Positions 4,717 to 8,739 of a stretch of DNA of 8,739 nucleotides are shown in pieces. The DNA is from Bacteroidota bacterium (GTDB lineage: Bacteria > Bacteroidota > Ignavibacteria > Ignavibacteriales > Melioribacteraceae). The number at the start of each line of letters is the position of its first letter. Position 1 is the first letter of the stretch. The position numbers and the translations under genes were made by a program. The stretch covers positions 1 to 8,739 of the forward strand of contig JAKAHQ010000043.1 of assembly GCA_021814855.1 (NCBI GenBank), read 5' to 3'. The notes below the pieces were generated by a model, which saw only the letters and a list, made by a program, of their open reading frames with translations, had not been told where the DNA came from and did not search any database.

Positions 4717-6420
4717 TTAAGAAAGCATATCGGTCAGCTTCTTAATACCTCCGACCGCATCATTTCCCAAATCGAATCGAACAACTTTTCTTTTGTTCTC
4801 TTGCAGCGCCTTAAAATCGCCAAGCGCTTGCGCTTGAATTAACGTGCCGAAAGTAAGCGAAGATTTTTCCTTGCCCGCTTCATCCGGTATTGATGCGTCA
4901 TTAGCATCACTGGAAGTGAATTGAATGAACAATCCATTCCCGGCGTCGCCTTTGTGAAGCTGTCCAGTCGAGTGAAGAAAGCGCGGGCCGTAACCAACCG
5001 TTGTTGCTGTTTTGTATTTCTTCTGAATTGCAGTTCTCAACTGCTGAAGCGCTTCTGTGGTCTTATAGTCTGGCGTAAGGTAAGCTTGAAGTGATAAATA
5101 TTTTTGAGGAACAGATTTTTTATTTTCCAGTTCTTCTAGGAAATTATTAAAAGCACTCTTAACGTTTGAACCGGTAGCGTTGCCGTAAACCGTAATTCCA
5201 TTCTCTTTTATTACGGCATCGAGTGAAGGGAGTTTGCCTTCTTCGTTGTATGCTTTAATCATTGCGCGGGCTAATACTTTTGCCGCTTCAACATTCGGCT
5301 GATCGAACGGCTGAATTTTTATTTTCCAGCTTGCTATCGCGGTCGCCAATTCCCATCTCATGTATTCCGCGCCGAGATCGAACAAATCATTCCAGATAAC
5401 TTCGACTACCGGGAAGCCGGCGCCCTTTAGCTTTGATATCTTTTCATCGTTGCTGTTTTCATTTTTTAATTTTATATAAACAAACAATCGGTCGTTGGAA
5501 TAATATTCGGGTGCTTCAACGGATTCGCTTTCGACCGGCAAAATTCCTTTGCCGTTTTTACCGGTGCTTTCCGCAACAAGCTGTTCTACCCACGCGCCGA
5601 ACGGAGCGATTTGCGGCGAGGTAATGTAGGTTACTTTATCTATACCATTTTCTGCTAACGCGCCAACTATAACTCCCAGCACCGAGCTGCTGCTGTTTTC
5701 TTTCTTGCTCTCTTCGCCAACTGACTTTGCACGCGAAAGAATTTTTTCAACATCAACACCGGCAAGAGCGGCGGGAACAACACCGAACAAAGACAACGCG
5801 GAGTAACGGCCGCCGATATTAGGATCGTTCAAAAATATTTTACGGAATTTTAAATCTTCAGCCATCTTCTGAAGTCCGCTCCCGGGATCGGTGATGGCGA
5901 TAAAATGCTTTGTAACCTTTTCTCCTAGTTTGCCTGCAACAAATGTGTAGAAGTATTTCATGAAGGAAATAGTCTCTATTGTGCCGCCGGATTTTGTCGA
6001 AACGATATAAAGAGTTTTAGCATGATCGAATTTGTTTGTCATGTTTAAAACTGCGCCGGGATCTGTGCTGTCTAAGACGCTTACTTTGAGAAATCCTTCT
6101 TTATAACCAAATATATTTTGGAATACCTCTGGAGCCAGACTTGAACCGCCCATTCCGAGAAGCAATGCGTTTTCAAGTTTTTCATTTTGAATTTCTTCCA
6201 CAAATTTATTTACCTCCGGCAGCGCCGCCTTCGAATTTTCCGGGCTGACGAGCCAGCCGAGGCGGTTTGTTATTTCTGTAGGACTATCGCTCCAAACCGT
6301 GTAATCTTTATTCCAAATACGTTCAACTATTTTCTGATTGGTAAGTTCTTCTAATGTTGCCTCGATCGTTGATTCGTAACCCTTTGCTGTATAACCGAAA
6401 TTCTCTCCAACTGATGTCAT
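4717..6420 (-). CDS. pgi: Glucose-6-phosphate isomerase (transaldolase-associated type), stand-alone
   Basis: This 567-residue cytoplasmic enzyme interconverts glucose 6-phosphate and fructose 6-phosphate in glycolysis and gluconeogenesis. Two SIS-like sugar-phosphate domains are evident: GMGGSSLAPEV at 89-99 and STKSGGTIET at 141-150 bind the phosphate, NIGGRYSALSLFG at 201-213 corresponds to PGI signature 1, and APFGAWVEQLVAESTGK at 272-288 contains the probable catalytic Glu279. The C-terminal GYGPRFLHSTGQLHKG (476-491) carries the conserved His and Lys. This C-terminal pattern and the N-terminal RIWNKDYTVW are, from memory of the family, those of the Pgi half of transaldolase-Pgi fusion proteins. 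Here no transaldolase is attached or adjacent, because the upstream gene is divergent. GGAG (6430-6427) sits 6 bases before the ATG. The gene converges with the deacylase gene and shares its terminator. Confidence 0.92.
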   Translation of the reverse strand: MTSVGENFGYTAKGYESTIEATLEELTNQKIVERIWNKDYTVWSDSPTEITNRLGWLVSPENSKAALPEVNKFVEEIQNEKLENALLLGMGGSSLAPEVFQNIFGYKEGFLKVSVLDSTDPGAVLNMTNKFDHAKTLYIVSTKSGGTIETISFMKYFYTFVAGKLGEKVTKHFIAITDPGSGLQKMAEDLKFRKIFLNDPNIGGRYSALSLFGVVPAALAGVDVEKILSRAKSVGEESKKENSSSSVLGVIVGALAENGIDKVTYITSPQIAPFGAWVEQLVAESTGKNGKGILPVESESVEAPEYYSNDRLFVYIKLKNENSNDEKISKLKGAGFPVVEVIWNDLFDLGAEYMRWELATAIASWKIKIQPFDQPNVEAAKVLARAMIKAYNEEGKLPSLDAVIKENGITVYGNATGSNVKSAFNNFLEELENKKSVPQKYLSLQAYLTPDYKTTEALQQLRTAIQKKYKTATTVGYGPRFLHSTGQLHKGDAGNGLFIQFTSSDANDASIPDEAGKEKSSLTFGTLIQAQALGDFKALQENKRKVVRFDLGNDAVGGIKKLTDMLS

Positions 6421-6621
6421 GTAATTCTCCGTTAAATATTATTTAATTCGCCCGTGCAAAATTAAACTAATTTTAGGAAAAGCGGGGAATCTAAAATGCA
6501 ACCGTTTATATGTGGAGAATCTTATCCCGAATTTTTATAGATTGCAACCGCATGGAAAGTTAGGGCGTCTTAAGTCAGCAAGATTTAAGTTAATAGATTT
6601 CCAACCAACAAAAGAGGCGGC
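6421..6621. other. Divergent intergenic region between pgi and the M16 peptidase gene
   Basis: This 201-base AT-rich stretch has no gene. Toward pgi the minus strand carries TAATTTTG (6464-6457), matching the TAnnTTTG -7 element used by Bacteroidota, but no TTG at the usual -33 spacing was found. Toward the peptidase no clear promoter is visible. An 8-base direct repeat TGCAACCG occurs at 6497-6504 and 6543-6550, 46 bases apart, of unknown meaning. Confidence 0.4.
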
Positions 6622-8739
6622 ATGAAGTTAAAATCAATTCTCTTCGTACTTATTGCTTTTTCGGTAATAACAACTACTCGCGCACAAAAAATCGACGACA
6701 TCAGCATTCCTTATCAAAAGTTTGTTCTTAAGAACGGACTAACGTTGATTGTGCACGAAGATCACAAAGCGCCGATTGTGGCGGTAAACATTTGGTATCA
6801 CGTCGGTTCGAAAAATGAAAAGTCTGGCAAGACCGGTTTCGCACATTTGTTTGAACACCTGATGTTCAACGGAAGTGAAAATTATAATGATGATTATTTC
6901 AAAATTATGGAGAAGATCGGCTCGACAGATCTTAACGGAACAACAAACAACGACCGCACAAATTATTTTGAAACAGTTCCGACTTCAGCTCTCGATTTGA
7001 CTTTATGGATGGAAAGCGACCGGATGGGTCATCTCGTCGGCGCAATTGATACAGCCAAGTTGAACGAGCAGCGCGGCGTTGTACAAAACGAGAAACGCCA
7101 GGGTGAAAACGAACCTTACGCTTTATCCGATGAATTAATTACTACCGGCACGCACCCGAAAGGACATCCGTATTCGTGGACAGTTATCGGTTCGATGGAT
7201 GATTTGAATGCTGCATCGCTAAATGATGTGCATGAATGGTTTAAATCTTATTACGGCGCCGCAAACGCAACCATTTCAATTGCCGGCGATGTAAACACCG
7301 ATGAAGTAAAAGCCAAGGTGGAAAAATATTTCGGCGATATTCCTTCCGGACCCCCGGTAACAAAATTCCAAGAATACATTGCCAAGATGACAGGCTCGCG
7401 AAGACAAGTTGCTCAAGACCGCGTTCCTCAAACCCGCATTATTAAAGTGTGGAATGTCCCAGGCTGGGGAACAAAAGAACTTGCCGATCTTGATTTGCTA
7501 AGCGATGTTCTCTCTCAAGGCAAAACTTCCAGATTTTACAAACGATTAGTTTATGAAGATCAAATCGCAACAAGCGCTTCGGCGTTTATAGATCCTTTGG
7601 AAATCGGCGGACAGTTTTATATTCAAGCGGATGTAAAACCGGGAGTCGATCCTGCCAAAGTTGAAAAAGCTCTTGATGAAGAACTTGCTAAGCTACTTAA
7701 ATCCGGTCCTACCGAGAAGGAATTGAAAAGAGTGAAGACGCAATATTTTGCACGCTTCATTCGCGGTATTGAACGCATCGGCGGGTTTGGCGGAACTTCC
7801 GATATCCTTGCGCAAAACCAGGTTTACGGAGGATCGCCGGATTATTATAAAATTTATAACAAATATATTGCCGATGTTACTGCGAAAGAAATGGCTGCAA
7901 CGGGCAACAAGTGGTTAAGCGACGGAGTTTATATTTTACAGATCAATCCGTTCCCGAAGTATGAAACAATTGCTAGCGATGTCGACCGCAAAAAACTTCC
8001 GGAAACCGGAACTCCGCCCGATGCAACTTTTCCGGCTCTTCAAAAAGCGGAACTCTCCAACGGTATGAAAATTATTTTGGCCGAGCGCAAATCGATTCCG
8101 GTAATAAATTTTAATCTTCTCATCGATGCGGGATTTGCGAGCGACCAGTTTGCATATCCCGGTGTCGCCAGCATGGCAATGTCTATGCTTGATGAAGGAA
8201 CGAAGACAAAAGACGCACTTCAAATAAGCGATGAGCAGCAAATGCTGGGCGCAAATTTGGGAACCGGCTCCAATCTCGATATGGGCTTTGTGAATTTATC
8301 GGCTATTAAAACGAATCTTGATGCGTCGCTGAATTTATTCGCCGACGTTGTTCTGCATCCGTCGTTTCCTCAGAAAGAACTTGACCGGCTTAAGAAGGAA
8401 AGAATTGTAGCAATTCAAAGAGAGAAATCCTCGCCGATCGCTATGGGCTTGCGGGTTGTTCCCCAATTTATTTACGGCAAAGATCATCCGTACGGTTTGC
8501 CTTTCAGCGGAACCGGATATGAAACCACGACTAATAAGATGACTCGCGAAGACATGGTGAAATTTTACGACACGTGGTTCAAACCGAATAATGCGACGCT
8601 CGTTGTTGTTGGCGATATTACAATGAATGAGATAAAACCGAAGCTCGAAAAACTTTTTGCCAACTGGAAGCGCGGCGATGTTCCTAAAAAAATTGTTAAG
8701 GAAGTTTCTCCCGCCGAAAAACCGGTTATCTATTTAATG
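6622..8739 (+). CDS. M16 family zinc metallopeptidase, exported, tandem domain (3' end outside window)
   Basis: This is an exported peptidase of the pitrilysin/insulinase family that cleaves peptides inside a closed chamber; 706 codons are open to the right edge with no stop. A signal peptide spans about residues 1-21 (Lys at 2 and 4, hydrophobic core, TRA before Gln22), so it acts in the periplasm or at the cell surface. The N-terminal half holds the inverted zinc site HLFEH at 75-79, with the third ligand Glu157 in VVQNEKRQ, followed by the substrate-binding domain to about residue 460. A second M16 unit starts near 476 (LSNGMKIILAE). In it the catalytic motif is replaced by AMSMLDEGT, so this half is structural. 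Known two-unit relatives are about 900-960 residues, so roughly 200 more are expected. AGAGG lies 4-5 bases before the ATG. The gene is divergent from pgi and the substrate is unknown. Confidence 0.93.
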   Translation, partial: MKLKSILFVLIAFSVITTTRAQKIDDISIPYQKFVLKNGLTLIVHEDHKAPIVAVNIWYHVGSKNEKSGKTGFAHLFEHLMFNGSENYNDDYFKIMEKIGSTDLNGTTNNDRTNYFETVPTSALDLTLWMESDRMGHLVGAIDTAKLNEQRGVVQNEKRQGENEPYALSDELITTGTHPKGHPYSWTVIGSMDDLNAASLNDVHEWFKSYYGAANATISIAGDVNTDEVKAKVEKYFGDIPSGPPVTKFQEYIAKMTGSRRQVAQDRVPQTRIIKVWNVPGWGTKELADLDLLSDVLSQGKTSRFYKRLVYEDQIATSASAFIDPLEIGGQFYIQADVKPGVDPAKVEKALDEELAKLLKSGPTEKELKRVKTQYFARFIRGIERIGGFGGTSDILAQNQVYGGSPDYYKIYNKYIADVTAKEMAATGNKWLSDGVYILQINPFPKYETIASDVDRKKLPETGTPPDATFPALQKAELSNGMKIILAERKSIPVINFNLLIDAGFASDQFAYPGVASMAMSMLDEGTKTKDALQISDEQQMLGANLGTGSNLDMGFVNLSAIKTNLDASLNLFADVVLHPSFPQKELDRLKKERIVAIQREKSSPIAMGLRVVPQFIYGKDHPYGLPFSGTGYETTTNKMTREDMVKFYDTWFKPNNATLVVVGDITMNEIKPKLEKLFANWKRGDVPKKIVKEVSPAEKPVIYLM

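Noticed and set aside
6497..6550. Direct repeat TGCAACCG twice in the pgi/M16 intergenic region as an operator pair
   Set aside because: An 8-base repeat 46 bases apart is too short and lacks a linked promoter or palindrome, so it is only mentioned under the intergenic entry.
6569..6590. CTTAA...TTAAG palindrome upstream of the M16 gene
   Set aside because: It is a low-complexity 5-base-pair match in AT-rich DNA with no T-run or promoter; expected by chance.
7936..8241. 101-codon minus-strand open frame within the M16 peptidase gene
   Set aside because: It is antisense to a continuous peptidase frame whose residues match the family on both sides; no sign of an independent gene.

Overview
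The window looks like an ordinary chromosomal segment from a moderately AT-rich Gram-negative member of the Bacteroidota/Ignavibacteriota (FCB) group. This placement is inferred from three things: an AmpG-like permease paired with a BadF-type kinase, a stand-alone glucose-6-phosphate isomerase of the transaldolase-associated type, and a short lipoprotein together with a tandem-domain M16 peptidase with a signal peptide. No marker gene such as rRNA is present, so the placement is tentative. I see no mobile element, CRISPR array, tRNA or rRNA.

Left part (1-3397, all minus strand). The window opens inside an ABC exporter ATPase that starts at a TTG codon at 545 and runs off the left edge. A 122-base gap with two hairpins separates it from a two-gene unit: a sugar kinase of the BadF/NAGK/MurK type (2477-3397), followed after 9 bases by an AmpG/MurT-like MFS permease (668-2467). 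The pair suggests uptake and phosphorylation of an amino sugar or muropeptide, probably for cell-wall recycling. The permease is unusual because about 165 residues are inserted between its fifth and sixth membrane helices. They should lie outside the inner membrane and contain a motif typical of beta-sandwich (Calx-beta-like) modules.

Middle (3398-4716). A 225-base divergent intergenic region holds a possible sigma70-like promoter overlapped by an inverted repeat. On the other strand it holds an orphan, near-perfect Shine-Dalgarno sequence and a 23-codon ORF overlapping the kinase start. Two plus-strand genes follow: a small lipoprotein with a lipocalin-like body (3623-4066) and a YbaK/EbsC-type aminoacyl-tRNA deacylase (4143-4616). 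A hairpin terminator then lies between this pair and the convergent isomerase gene.

Right part (4717-8739). A minus-strand glucose-6-phosphate isomerase gene (4717-6420) is divergent from a plus-strand M16 zinc metallopeptidase gene (6622 to the right edge, incomplete). The latter encodes a secreted or periplasmic protein with an active N-terminal half and an apparently inactive C-terminal half.

Most of the window is recognisable housekeeping. The best candidates for something undescribed are the exofacial domain inside the AmpG-like permease, with its linked kinase, and the possible leader ORF ahead of that operon. I found no convincing evidence of a wholly new multi-gene system.
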